A stretch of DNA of 64,000 nt, from assembly GCA_021399445.1 (NCBI GenBank), contig JAJTUQ010000018.1, positions 62,001-126,000 of the forward strand, written 5' to 3'. The notes beneath the pieces are model-generated. The model searched no databases. It saw nothing but the letters and a program-made list of their open reading frames with translations, and was not told the origin of the DNA. Of this stretch, positions 19,688-31,480 are shown piece after piece. Source of the DNA: Xylogone sp. PMI_703. Lineage: Eukaryota > Ascomycota > Leotiomycetes. Each line of letters begins with the position of its first letter. The stretch's first letter is position 1. Position numbers and translations under genes: made by a program.

Positions 19688-21877
19688 CTATACAAAATCT
19701 GTGACATCCATATGGACAGAATGCTCGCCTCTTTTTTCAATGACACATATCTCTGGTCTTCCATGGCGTATTGACTTGAGCTGGGGCTTATTCTCTTCTT
19801 CTGAGTCAGACATCCTTGAAATACCAGGTCCGTCAAGGTCAAGTTCGTCTGTCTGGTTTTGATATGATTGCATTTCGCCTTGCTGTTTCTCGGTGTGTTT
19901 CGTAAGATTAGGAGGCTGAATCTCAGTCCGCCAGGCGTCATAAGCCGGAGTTTGAGCGTGCTCTAAATGGTGTCGTGAGTCCCACGGTCGAAATTCGACC
20001 TCTTCAAACTCAACAGATGACTTTGTCGAGATCTGCTTTGATACAGTAGTTCTTATGTTATGTGTGAATTGGGCCGTACCACAGGCTGTGCTGTTAGTCG
20101 CATAAGTAGCAATAATTTACGACTTAAAACCTACCAACAACTATACTCCTTCCTCCACATCTGATTTCATCGCTGATTGCATTTTCGAAAAGCCCATCCT
20201 TACTGCATATTTCGAAAAGACCGCCCTTATTGTATTTTTCGGAAAGGCTATCCACATCGGACATTTGGACGGACTCACCATTATTGGATGTATTTAAATA
20301 AAAGCAGGCCCATCCATCTTTTACTTTAAATGACGGACGCGTTTGCATTTTCTCTGGATATAAGCACCAAACTTGTAGTATCTATTGCTAGGTAAGAACT
20401 GCCCTCTCTTTACGTCACAAAATACTTACCTCCTTTAAATCAGTATCTTGTAGATATTGAAGTTGGCTTGCAACTAAGTGCTCTTGAGAATTCTCTTGCA
20501 GTAACCAGAAAATATCGACCTTCTTCGTTATATTGTCGTATCGTTTCATGCATAATTCCTCTAATCTCTTTTTGACTTTCTTTATATTTTGAAGATACTG
20601 GTTGTATTTGGCGATATATGGCTCTGATGCAAACCCATGCTTCTTCAGCGCCTTTTCTATTATCTTTGGAGCGTCAGAATGTCCTCCTTTTAGTTGTTCC
20701 TTATGGATTTTGACTTCGTCCTCGATCAAGCTGCTATATCGCTTTCTTTCCAACAAATACTTGGCATAAGAAAGAATGCCGGCAATACCAATCCCATCAG
20801 CTGCGAGTATCACGGTGTGATACCGTTTAAGCTTGAGTGATTTCCCATATGGTCCATTCAAGTTAACGCTTTGAGTAGATATTTGGTGTATTATGGAAGA
20901 AAGGCCATTCCGCGGTTGGATAAAAAACGTCAGTTTCGTTGCTGCGCCGGGGTTGTCCTCCTCGTTATCCCACCAGGCAACCAAAAAGGGATGGGTTTGA
21001 ATCCTATAACGAAATGGTGCTTTTGGAAAACGAACGTAATAGTATTCGCCTGGACGAACACGTTGTCGAGCTGGCTTAACACTGAGTTTATATGCAATAA
21101 GCCTTTTCCCTGTTGCTTCAGCGGTGGAGGGGAAGAAAATCTTTTCCAACTCAGCATTACCAAATGTACCTCTGGTGCGTACTTGATACAGCTGATGTAA
21201 TTTATTTAACAGCCAGAAGAAAATAGCAGCGCTTGGATATAGGATTTGAAATAATGTGCCAGGTAAGACGTGCCAAAGTAATGCTCCGACGGCAAGTGTA
21301 GCAAGTATGAAGTGTACCTTCAGGAATACTTCAAATTTGAATTGGCGTACGGGACGGAACGAGGAGACAAAGATCAGGGAAACTAATATCATCAACTACA
21401 TCTACTTAGAATCTTGTGATTGAAACAGAGTACGCAAATTACCGTAATGCCAGAGGCCTCCCTCCACTGATCTCTCGACCGAGGCGACTTGATCGAATGC
21501 ACTAAGCCCTGGATAAAAACAAGTCTACCTATCCAGTGGTGAGCCAGATAGTAGGTATTCAATGACACGTCGAGCCATTCAGCTATGAAACTTGTTCGTC
21601 CTCCGAGAAAAAGTGGTACGAAGTTAATGGATGCTAGCATTCCAGATCGGATATCAAGCAACATAAAGGCCACATTCAATCCTGCGTATGAAATAAGAAG
21701 TACTGCTTGCAAAACTGTGATTCTGTAACGGCCTGGGGGAACCAATCGATACACAAAGTATTTACGGAAGCGGCTACGAAGGCAGGTACTCATAATCAAA
21801 AGGCGCCGCACTTGGAGAACTAGTAGCAGACCAAAGAGCCCCCCCCAAAATATACCATACCACTCGGTAGTATTCAT
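19688..21877 (-). CDS. Ferric reductase-like transmembrane protein (FRE/NOX type)
   Basis: Four exons fit: 21877-21443, 21395-20430, 20381 to about 20130, and about 20090-19688; the last intron's 5' site is uncertain. The membrane part has two haem-ligand pairs, HHWIGRLVFIQGLVH and HFILATLAVGALLWH. Then follow the FAD-binding segment (RPGEYYYVRFP, HPFLVAW), the NADPH-binding segment (LNGPYGKS, ILAADGIGIAGILS) and the terminal TACGTAQFTHNIR. All core motifs are present, so an electron-transferring reductase moving electrons from NADPH to external ferric or cupric ions, at the plasma membrane, is likely. Start is the ATG at 21877, since upstream codons are only TTG. Ferric reductases are common Starship cargo. 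Confidence 0.88.
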
Positions 21878-21931
21878 GTTGAATAGTTCAGATTTTCCTT
21901 TGGCATTATTTGAAGCTGATAGACTGCTCAA

Positions 21932-22261
21932 GGACCCAGAAGATTTCTATCTATAAAGGCTTTTAAAATAGAATGCGGGAACAGGGAAACCATTTTCTAA
22001 AACTGGTCTTTCTACATCTGCACCTGCATTAACCAATTATTAGCCAGCGCCCAGGCATCGAGCCAACCGCTTAGCGCGCGGCTCCCCATCCTTCCGGTAA
22101 CCAATAGCAGGTACAATATAGAGATTGTGGAAACATTGGAAACACTTATATAGATGCTGGTAGGACACGGTTTATGATTTGAACCATACAATAATCATTT
22201 CTAGCTTTTGTCTACTTTATTCTTTCACTTCCTTTCGCAACTTCTCGGATACCTAATATCT
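21932..22261. promoter_or_regulatory. Shared upstream region of divergent genes (FRE and MADS-like)
   Basis: About 380 bp separate the start codons of the ferric reductase (minus) and the MADS-like gene (plus), so this is a likely bidirectional promoter. No specific operator was identified. Confidence 0.4.
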
Positions 22262-23123
22262 ATGGACAGAAAGACCCCACGGTTAGCTATAAATCCGGAA
22301 AAGCAATATACACAACGATTAAACGGAGCAATAAATAAAATTAACGACCTCTTCATGTTAAGTGGAGCATCTATTCTTTTCGTGGTTTATGATAAAAAAA
22401 TGGGGTGGGATGGCTACCAATCCGTTGCGGGTTTCAATCCGAATGTGGAGGGCGTTACGGTATAAAATCTACTTGATGAGGTATAACTGATTCTAAACGT
22501 TTCATAGTTCCTAAAAGGACCAAGTCACTTCATTTCCGCTGCTAGAGTTGACAATAAGACCTCTACAATCTCCCTGTCTTCGATGTCACCACTTCCAACC
22601 AGCCAGTTTCCATTAACAGTGACTACGACGCATCATGGTAGCAGCGAAACTCCGCTCATTGGAGCACAGTTCAACCAGGATTATACACACCAAATGATAC
22701 AATTTCCAAATGTGCGGTAAGTGTAACTTCAGAGAACTTAAATCACGACAGTACTAACCGAGCATAAGGGCTTCAACACCAATAGGGACCACCGTTTCAG
22801 ATAATACAGGCAGAGTGCAAGATAAGTCTGCGACTGAGGGGGTCAAGAGTTTCGGACTGGAGCAATTGGCTTCTTACAATGCGAGTGCCAGTTTAGAAGA
22901 GCCAGCGACCTCCAGTAACGGAAATGACAATTTGAGATTGTCATCAAACTTCAGCAACGAGAATGTCGTTCCTTCAGAGCAGACACCTCTTCCCTTTGCT
23001 GAAGATGAGGGAGTAAATCGAGATGGAGGCTCAGCTACATGCAGCGAGAGTCCTGTGATTAAGAAAACACGATCCTCTGCAATAAAAAAAGGTGCGAAGA
23101 TGCGGATCAAGAAAAGACGTTGA
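22262..23123 (+). CDS. MADS-box-like protein (three exons)
   Basis: Exons 22262-22459, 22508-22716 and 22769-23123, with 48- and 52-nt introns, give 253 residues. Residues about 10-60 resemble a divergent MADS domain: KQYTQRLNGAINKINDLFML, then SGASILFVVYDKK and GWDGYQS. The rest is Ser/Thr-rich and low complexity, with a basic C-terminus RMRIKKRR-like (KKGAKMRIKKRR) that may be a nuclear signal. It is probably a DNA-binding transcription factor; targets are unknown. It is divergent from the ferric reductase gene and may regulate it, which is only a guess from position. Confidence 0.68.
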
Positions 23124-23174
23124 AGGTCCTAACTGTGTTTTCATTCGGTTGGCTGTCAAAGATCTGTATACTAT

Positions 23175-26100
23175 CTAGCTTCTCTTTATTCTCTTATTGC
23201 TTTTCTCATCCGTAATGCGCAATCTGTTATTGTTTAATTCAATTTTCCGTTTAGACCAGCAGTAGGTGCTGAGAAATTGTTCCACATATGAAGGCTTAAT
23301 CAATATGAAGTTTTCTCCAGAAATTTTATTGTCCATTCGCTCAGCAATGTATGGAAATCGTACTGTTTTAGCACCATGGCCCTTTGTTACCACCATGGTC
23401 CACCCTTCTCGGTGGCGAAGATACTGATTCATATCACGTACTGATTTCGATAACCGTAGCATGCTGTTACATTCTGTAAAAGTATAGATTCGGGGCGGGA
23501 CTGAAGTCAAAGACGGAAAGGAGTATTGGGCATCTGTTAGATACGGTTCGCAAAATGAACGATGAGACCCGCTCTCCGATATGGCAGACTGATGTGGCAA
23601 GATACCATCCTCAAGCTCTGAAGAACCGTTGTTCGGTGTTGGAATGTTCTGTTTGAGGAATGCACGTTTCGGTTCAAGAAACGAGCGCTCCGATGAAGAA
23701 TAACCTGAGGAAATTCTGGAATCGAGTTGCAGAGAGGGGTGAACTTCTTCCATAACAAAGCCGGGGTTAACATATGATCTCCTGCTCTCTGTGCTATCTA
23801 CAAGTGAGTCAATTGTAGATCTCAGAGAGGGTGACCACTGCGGTAGCGAAGCAGGATCTGGGAAAGAGATACCGGGATCTAAGAATGACCTCCAACTTTC
23901 TGCACTTCTCTGATTTAGGGTTATAGTGGAGACATGATTAGGGGGATTGTTGTTCACTGAGGAAGAAACAGGATTGGTAGATGGCCACTTCCCTGCTATG
24001 ATATTGCCTTCTAAGGCTATAGGGCCTAAGACATCAGGAGGCGTACCATCGTGAGGACGCCTCGTTTGCCCAGCAAAAGAACGACTATCTTCAACAGCAA
24101 ATGCTGACTGGCCTTGAATATTTCTTGAAAAAATTTCTCGCTCAGTATGCTTAGTGGCCTCAAGGGTTGTCGAACTGAGTTCTGTGGACTCTTCAGTCAG
24201 AGTACTATCAGCCTGGTTTATCCGACTTGATAGATGTGCAGTTTTCATAAATGAGTTTGTTGGATCTTGCATTCCTGGTGATAAGGTAAACGAGCCAATA
24301 ATCCCGGGAGAGCAAGGCGGCCCAATGGAAACAGTCGAGGAGCGGTTAGGAGAACCAGGGGGCTCTGGTGAAGGCAACCCTTCACATGGTGCATTTGAGC
24401 CTTCAAACCGATATATGTTGATAGCAGATCTTCCTGTAGCGGATATTACGCTTTCTGACAACAGTTCACTTGATTCATGGTGCACTACCTGCTCAGAGGC
24501 TAGTTGCCTGCTTGGACTATCCGGCTCTATTCCAGGCTGTGATGAGATATTAGGTACGAATTCCTGCTTACTGCAACTTTCCATTTGGTCCACCGGGACC
24601 TGCGCTTCGAAATGTTCTATCGACAGACCGGGGGTTGCCGAGCTTATCGGAGCTAACGTTATCTCCGGGATGCGTCCGAAAAAGGCCTGGATCCAATCCT
24701 GCGCGATAAACAGGGCAGATGGCTCAGCGCCTTCTCCTGCCTGACGTATATTCAGGTACGGTAAGAAGAGTTGCCTCCTTAGCTCCAGAAAGTCACTTGT
24801 AAATGGTCGTGCCCACCTTCGCTCCAACCTATTACTCCAAGTGATTGGACAGGAATTTTGTTCTACATCGACGGTAAGTGTATCTGCCGGATTTATTTGC
24901 AATTCAGCGGTTGATTTTTCTGTTGCATAACCTAATAGCTCCATACTTTTTAGATATTTATATTGATATATCGGGACCGCCTTCCCTTCTATCCTTTTGA
25001 TGGAGTCTACCCGAGTAGAGTCATTACCAAGGAAAGGAAAGTCTCTCCAGCTTATGAGAAGTGCCTGCAAGAATAAGAGCATTTGTTGCAGCTCTGAATT
25101 AGAGGTAGTGGCAATCTGGAATTTTCCTTCACTGTACTCCACTATGAATCTTCCTGCTGACCTCCGTCGTGAATTTAAAAGCTCTTGCAAAGTTGCCCGA
25201 TCCTTTTTGAAGCGAAAAGCATTTTCTTTAAGTAAGTATTTTTTCATAATGTTCGCGCAAATCTTGACTAGTTCTAGGTTCCTATGCAAAGACTTCAAGC
25301 TTGGTATAATTCTATTGAAGTTTAACAGATTCCTCTTAATAGATTCCCTCAAGAGACAGTCAGTGACCGCCGGAAAAAGACGCCCATTACTCATTTCACG
25401 GATAATAATACCACGATCCGTGCTGCTAACAGCAGGAGCCAGACATTGTAGGGTTTCGACCGTCTCGATATTAACGGCTTGAGCAACTTTGGGGTTGAAA
25501 AGAGTGATTTCATCCCAAATTGGGATGATATGATCCTTTAGGTAGTGAGAGATCAGTTCATCGCAGTGCAAAGCAAGAGCATCTTTCCAATTGCCGAGTT
25601 CTAGTCCATGCTGGCCAATCGCAGGATACTTGTCGAAAAGCTCATCAATTACGCTGACGAGTTCCGGCACTTTCAACAAACGCTCTAGGGCATACTCCTT
25701 ACTTCTGCCTTTACTTTTAAATCGAAGTCGGGCCCACCAATCCTCTTCCTCATCCTTCATCTTTTGCTTTTTATATTGTCTAATTTTCTGATATATCTCT
25801 CCATCTGAAGGCACTGTCTCAAACTGAAATTGTTCTCTTCGGCTCTGTATAAATCTGGGTTTAAATGGGCCTTTTCACTGCTTTGGTAAGTATTCCTGAA
25901 CTTGAGCAAGCCTACTCACTGTTAGGGTCGAAGCAGTACAGCTTAACGGGCCACCAGCAATCCTGTGAGTTTAGGGTTTTGACTGCGGCCTCGAGTCGGT
26001 GTTGCCCATGAAGACAGACCAGTTTTCTGTTGGAGAGATGAAGCTTTGGATAGTAGCCGCTCATGAGAGACTCCCGAAGAGTGTCCCTACTAATCCCCAA

Positions 26101-26502
26101 AACCTCGAGTATCTGATCAAGATCTCCTACACTTAGCACCGTTTCAATGTGATTGTGGGGTTCACATCGTGTTAGTTCAACTGGTTGTGACGTGTTGCGG
26201 AATACATCAGCTAGCTTTGAAGTAATCCTAGGATCAAGTTCTCGGAGTCCACTTTGTTGCGAGGGTTCGTTCTCTTCGTCGAGCACACTCTGGTCCTCGA
26301 GTTCACTTATCTTCCTGAATTTGATGGACCAAATATCAACATTAACTATTCCGACCAGTGCCTTAGTTACAGCAAGATTATAAGCCGACTCTCCTGAATT
26401 GGTGTCCATAGTTGCCGTAATGCGGATGGTCTCCATGGCTTGGTGGATTATAAAAGGTCGTCTAAATTTTGACTTTGAAAAACCGTAAAAAGAAAAGAAC
26501 AT
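23175..26502 (-). CDS. DUF3723 family protein
   Basis: Exons 26502-25920 and 25870-23175 (49-nt intron, GTGAGT...AAAG) give about 1092 residues. The diagnostic DUF3723 core crosses the intron: KLVCLHGQHRLEAAVKTL, WWPVKLYCFDPNS, then SDGEIYQKIRQY and WWARLRF. After about residue 550 the protein is Ser/Pro-rich and disordered until a C-terminal segment (YLRHREGWTMVVTKGHGAKT). DUF3723 proteins have no known function but are among the cargo families repeatedly found on Starship elements. GQHRLEAA resembles the nucleotide-binding GxHRxxAA signature of ParB/sulfiredoxin folds. An alternative start is Met 26436. Confidence 0.85.
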
Positions 26503-26644
26503 ATTCGGTTACATGATGGACGTATTTGCTTCTTAGCTTCGGACAAGATGCAAAACATGAGTATTTGTCTAAGTATAATTAAAATTAATCAACTTAAGTT
26601 GTTTCGCCAACACTTGCTTGTGTAATAAATTAACATTATTCGAA

Positions 26645-27155
26645 CAGGCACTGATGCTTGTAGTGGCAAGTTAACTCTAATTTAGCGAGCATTGGTGTAG
26701 TGATTGATGGCAATAATAAAGGGACTGGTGCTTGTAGTCATGCGTTATGACAAACCTTCACCGAGCACTAGTGCCTGCAGTAAGTTAACTATCTAGCGAG
26801 CACTGGTGCTTGTAATGGGCCTGTAATAGCAAACTTTACCGAGCACTGGTGCTTGTAGCGACGCTTATGATAGCTATCTAGCGAGCACTAGTGCCTGCAG
26901 TAGGTTAACTACTGTGCTTGTAATGGGCATGTATAGCAAACCTTTACCAAGCACTGGTGCTCGTTTAAGAGCTACTGAATCAGAAGCACCAGTGCTCCGT
27001 TTAATGAGGTTAGCCTAACTTGCAAGCACCAGTGCTCGCTTGAGCTAAATGGCCATGTAAAGGCACAAGCACTGGTGCTCTTGTAGTGGAGCTTGTGCAG
27101 TCAGCGAGCACTGGTGCTTGTGAGTGGCAGTTGAACCTTGGGCACTGGCACTCTT
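26645..27155. repeat. Dispersed palindrome-like array of GAGCACTGGTGCTTGTA units
   Basis: About fourteen copies of a near-palindromic core AGCAC(T/C)(G/A)GTGCT occur at intervals of about 35-60 bp, in both orientations, for example near 26764, 26800, 26840, 26883, 26947, 26983, 27024, 27065 and 27104. Spacers are unique or partly shared (CTATCTAGC, TAATGGGC). It is not a CRISPR array, because spacing is irregular and orientation changes. It lies in the common upstream region beside the DUF3723 gene. Confidence 0.85.
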
Positions 27156-27161
27156 AACCTA

Positions 27162-27291
27162 CAGTGGGATGCAATAAGTCCGAATACCCTATCCACTTTT
27201 ACTTGATCCTCAATCCAATTAAATCCGTATATGAAACATGACAACCAATCAGAAGGGCACGGACAGTATTCAGACTTTTTGCATCTCACTG
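27162..27291. mobile_element. 130-bp MITE with Tc1/mariner-type ends
   Basis: The left end CAGTGGGATGCAATAAGTC and the inverted right end (CAGTGAGATGCAAAAAGTC on the minus strand) pair over about 26 bp with three mismatches. Both ends are flanked by TA (27160-27161 and 27292-27293). It has no coding capacity. Size, ends and TA target site fit a miniature inverted-repeat element moved by a mariner/pogo transposase. Confidence 0.82.
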
Positions 27292-27456
27292 TAGTCGCGC
27301 CAAGTGCTGAACTAATTTCCCATGCTCATGGACCGACCGCAACCAGTCCCCAATGCATATAGAGCGATAGCGCCAGAGACATGAACTACCAATCAGTTTT
27401 CACATCTTCAAATTTTCTAAGACTAGTAACTGAGATATTAGAAGCAGTTTAAGATG

Positions 27457-30403
27457 TCATTCCTGGTTTCTACTATTTACAGTTTTGACCCAATATTGGT
27501 CATCTACTGGCTGATGATCTTTATTGCCAAAGGAGCATTCCAGGCCTTGGTCTTGCACAAGGGTCTTGAGTCTATATGGACAGTTACTAATACTGCGCTT
27601 GTTTTTAAATATGCCACCCAATTTGACGTCTATGAAGTCGTCATACGAAAGAGCTATGATTGTTATTTGTCGCGAGAACGGAACTGGTTCATTCTTTTCC
27701 TTTTCGTAGAGCTGGGGATCCACACACGGTATTGAATCTTGGGCGCCATAGTAGAAGCGTGCCTGGCTTGTAAGTAGCTGGACGATGAGATTCTGGAATG
27801 CCAGAGACGGTGCCAAGCGACATCGTATCCGTAAATGACAGACCAGCTGAGCGCTGGAAACAACAGGCGGCGAAACCAATTCAGGGTAGAATAATGCAGC
27901 CTTTAAAGCTTCACCTATTGAGCTTATTGACCTAGCTTCGGCATTAGACCGAGATAAAGCCCAAGGATATGAGCGGAGTTGGTCCTTCCCGAGGAAGCTA
28001 TGGGATGGCTTCAATGTTGACCCCGAGTCCGACCCTAAAGACACGAGAATATCTGGGGCCTTCTGTGCTCGAGACCATAAAAAGTCTTGTTCCCAACTAA
28101 TCAGGTTGGCAGCGCCCTTGACGTTTCCGAAATAATAGTTCTTAATCCTGCACACAGTGAGAAATATGGCCTTGAATAGTAGGTGGGATACTTAAGACAG
28201 ATTTTCTGAACCGTCCGCACTGAATAGAGAAGTTAAATGGATAATTCAAAAACGATTTGTGATAAACTTACAGCTCCCAGATCTGAGCTTCATCCTTGAT
28301 GTTTTCGGGTCGGACTAGACTATAACCTAATAAGTTCAGAATGGCAAGTGAGATAATGTTTGATAACAGTGGGGCTCACCGTAGTGACTTGGCCTTGGAC
28401 CCGGTCCGTTATAGGTCGATAAGATACATATCGTATCATCCTTCTTCCGTTTCCCAATTATTGCAACCTTTGTTCCGTCCGCCGAGTAGCAGCTGAAGAG
28501 AGTTTCTGAACCAAAGAGTGCTTTCAGCTCAGAGCTATTGAAACGCCGCTTCATTTCCTGGGTTTTTGATGTTTTTCTTAGCAGATAGGGTGATCCGGTT
28601 GATGGCTTTTGAAACTCTTCCAAACATCTTTGAAGGGGCCAGCCCTTACAAAATATTCCCAAGATATATTTAGCTCCTGTAAAAGTTTATACGAGTGGTC
28701 ATCAACTGGGGACTGTCACATACCTGAGTTGTCTCCTACGACTATATCAAAATGATCTTGAAGTGGTGAAGCTATTAAGCCTAATTCGATCTGTAGCTTA
28801 TGGAGGAACTGTGCAATATCGTCCTCTTCTACTGCTCCACATATGCTCAAACCTCTAATTCCGGCAGTATCTGGCCTAATTCTAAATTTAATGGTGTTTT
28901 GAAGGAGACAAAGCGGACACACGTTCAGTATAAACTGCTGGGCGTCATCTGTTGCCGTGGAACCGTGTTTCCTTATACAAGGCTCACACAAAGCGTGTTG
29001 ACATGAAAGCCGCCGTTCAGCACATCTAGCCACGCATGCAAAACAGGTCGCATAGCTATAGTAGTTCTTCCAGACCTTACTAAATCCTGCAAGTACCGTC
29101 CTATGGGCGGCAGCTGAGGGGATTTTATTTCGAAAAACGTCCGAGGCTTGTTTGCAGTACACGTCTTTGACTTGTTCGTAGATCTCTGAAAACCGGTCGT
29201 GGTCTTTCGGATAAAGGCTACGCTGCACTTCTTGAAGGATTTTGATATAAAGGCTATGAAAGACAGCGCTTGGCTCGAAATCTGTTTTACATGGTCAGAG
29301 CTTGTGGTACATTTGCTCAGCTTTGACTCACAATGCATGCCAGGGGGGCAACTATCCATAACAAGCGCAGAAGCAATCACAGGAATACTAAACTCCTCCA
29401 TCTTAGATATCTGGAGAAATCTTGTCAGGTGCTTGGAGAACCCTTGTGGAACTGGGTTACAAGAACGAGAAGCTTGTATGAAGCTGAATGGGGTGATGAG
29501 ATCCGCAGAAAAATGATCGCAGGCAGAGTAGAACAAAGCTTTGAGATGTTTTGCGTGGAATGATGTCCGTACCGCTCGTCGTCGTTCCTGCACCTCCGCA
29601 GAATCTTGTTGGATCCGGCCACGCAGCGTCACCCAGGAGCTGGGGGTTGTTTGATTCTCACGCAAGCCTACAATTGGCAAAGCTAAAACATTGAGGCCGC
29701 TAGACAGCCGTTGCAACAAGTCTGTTGCCCGCACACCATCTTTAACCAGCTCTTGCCCTTTTAACTCGACGTTAAGTATCTGTAGGAAGGCATGTGTAGC
29801 AAGTTTCTCATCAAAATACCCGTCTGATGACTCGTCCCACGCTTTCAGGATCAAGAGACGAGGGTAGGCTTCAGGGGGGAGATCTCGCGGCAGCAGGCCG
29901 ATTCCTATCCAGGTTGTTAACAGCCGTGCCACTTGATATATGCCGCCCAGGTCATCCGCGAACAAACATATTAGGGTACTAAATGGAGAGATAAGTTGAG
30001 CATAGACGATGTTTGCTATGGTGTAGGGCTCATGAGAGAAAGACACTTTATGATGCCACACAATACTGGACTGGTGTATATTTGCTGGCACGGGACCGGC
30101 AAGGACTTTCTCCAAACTTGCCGCCTTGTGTAGTCCACAATCCGCAATTAGAAGCGGAGATTGCGTTCCATATTGTCCAGGGACTTCCCGTAGATGGATT
30201 TTATCGTGATTGTCATCAGCACTGAAAGAAAAGAGTCTATTTAAGGAAATAATTTTTGTTTTGTCGCCAATAAACATGATAATTTGAGGTTCTTGGTCTC
30301 TGTGCAACCAGAAATTGCTTTCGTATGGCTCATGGTACTCCTGTATGAAGAGCTCCCCAAGTCCCGTCCGGATGTCAAGCCAGAGAAATTTGGATGGCGC
30401 CAT
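27457..30403 (-). CDS. Patatin-like protein with RING-like domain, catalytic residues lost
   Basis: Proposed exons: 30403-29332, 29281-28724, 28676-28380, 28326-28272, 28219-28199, 28147-27457 (about 897 residues). The N-terminal ~360 residues are an uncharacterised domain. Then comes a RING-like Cys cluster (CFACVARC, CQHALCEPCIRKHG, CPLC), followed by a fungal patatin domain (GIRGLSICG, FDIVVGDNSGAKY, GIFCKGWPLQRC, NVKGAANLISWEQDFLW, PDILVSLGS). In patatins the oxyanion loop is GGGxRG, the nucleophile is GxSxG and the dyad Asp is DGG. Here they read CGAVEE, GDNSG (Asn for Ser) and NVKG, so lipase activity is unlikely. The fourth intron is needed to bypass a TAA at about 28190. Patatin-like genes are frequent Starship cargo. 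Confidence 0.75.
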
Positions 30404-31480
30404 TTTGCGAGCACACCTGGGGAGCTTAGCAGATGGTAAGAAGAACAAACCAAATTAGTCGTCGAGAAACAATTTCTGAATCCTACTTTCCAATTCCTGT
30501 TATATCATTGTGTATTTCGGATTTCCTAATTTTGTTTTCAGATTCCAGACTCACTTATCGCCCGTACGACCTTCGACCCTGTCAATCGAGGTCCTTCCTC
30601 TGCGGATGCGTCTATCCGAAGCCCTAACTACGCCGTTCACAGACGACGCTGGCTTTCCCTCAACTTACCTCTCAAGCTGGGTTTGTGGAACTCTTCTTTT
30701 CCCGCCCCCGCCCCGCAGCAAAACACCTTTCTTTTTTCTCCTCCCACCATTTCTCATCGCACCATACGGCCCCTGAGATATTAATCCCATTCTTGGCCGA
30801 ACTGGAAATCAACGGCTATCTCGGCTTCACCGGAAGAACCACGCGTCAGTCATTATCAAGGATGAGCCAACCCATACCAAACTGTCGGGTACGCCACGCT
30901 GCATGGGTCCGCATGAAATTTCGATCATGTGATCAACTGTCATCCACTCACCTTCTTCCTTCTAGTTCAGGCGATATCGCCGGGCGCCACCCATTTTTAT
31001 TGGCCAGGCACACCAAAGCCTCCTGATACACGGTCCAGAGCACAAATCTCAGTGCTCTGCCACCTTCTTGCATCGGAACCGCTTATAAAATAGTTGCTAT
31101 CTCCCGTTCTAAACATCCCCCCATTGGCCAAACAATTGGCGTTGTGCATATCATAATTGGTTTATGTATGTTCCGTGATTTCTGTCACAGTACTCGGCGC
31201 TATTCAATCTCAGAGGGTACCATACTTTTGGGTTGCTGCATGGGGTCCCACACGTCGTAGGTTGCTTAGTGCACTGTATTACGTACAGTTATCAAGTCCG
31301 ATCAAAAGATTTTGGATGCAATTTAGTATCAACATTGAGATGAAGCATATAGCGCAGGTTAAGTGGATTCATCCATAAAACTAAAATGTGATTTCATATT
31401 GTTATTCATTTACAACCAGAGCACTTAGTTTCAACTAAAAAATAAAGAAAAAAAAACTGTCTAAACCTATGTTCGCCAGT
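30404..31480. other. Long intergenic region between minus-strand genes
   Basis: 1.08 kb with some GC-richer stretches (30560-31030). Open frames here lack domains and codon regularity. It includes the patatin-like gene's promoter. No RNA gene recognised. Confidence 0.4.

Noticed and set aside
26645..27155. CRISPR-like array
   Set aside because: Spacing is irregular, units occur in both orientations, there are no cas genes and the organism is a eukaryote.
27454..27735. Plus-strand hydrophobic frame
   Set aside because: Antisense of the last exon of the patatin-like gene.
30510..31026. Overlapping plus-strand frames in a GC-richer stretch
   Set aside because: No domain, no consistent splice structure and poor codon regularity.
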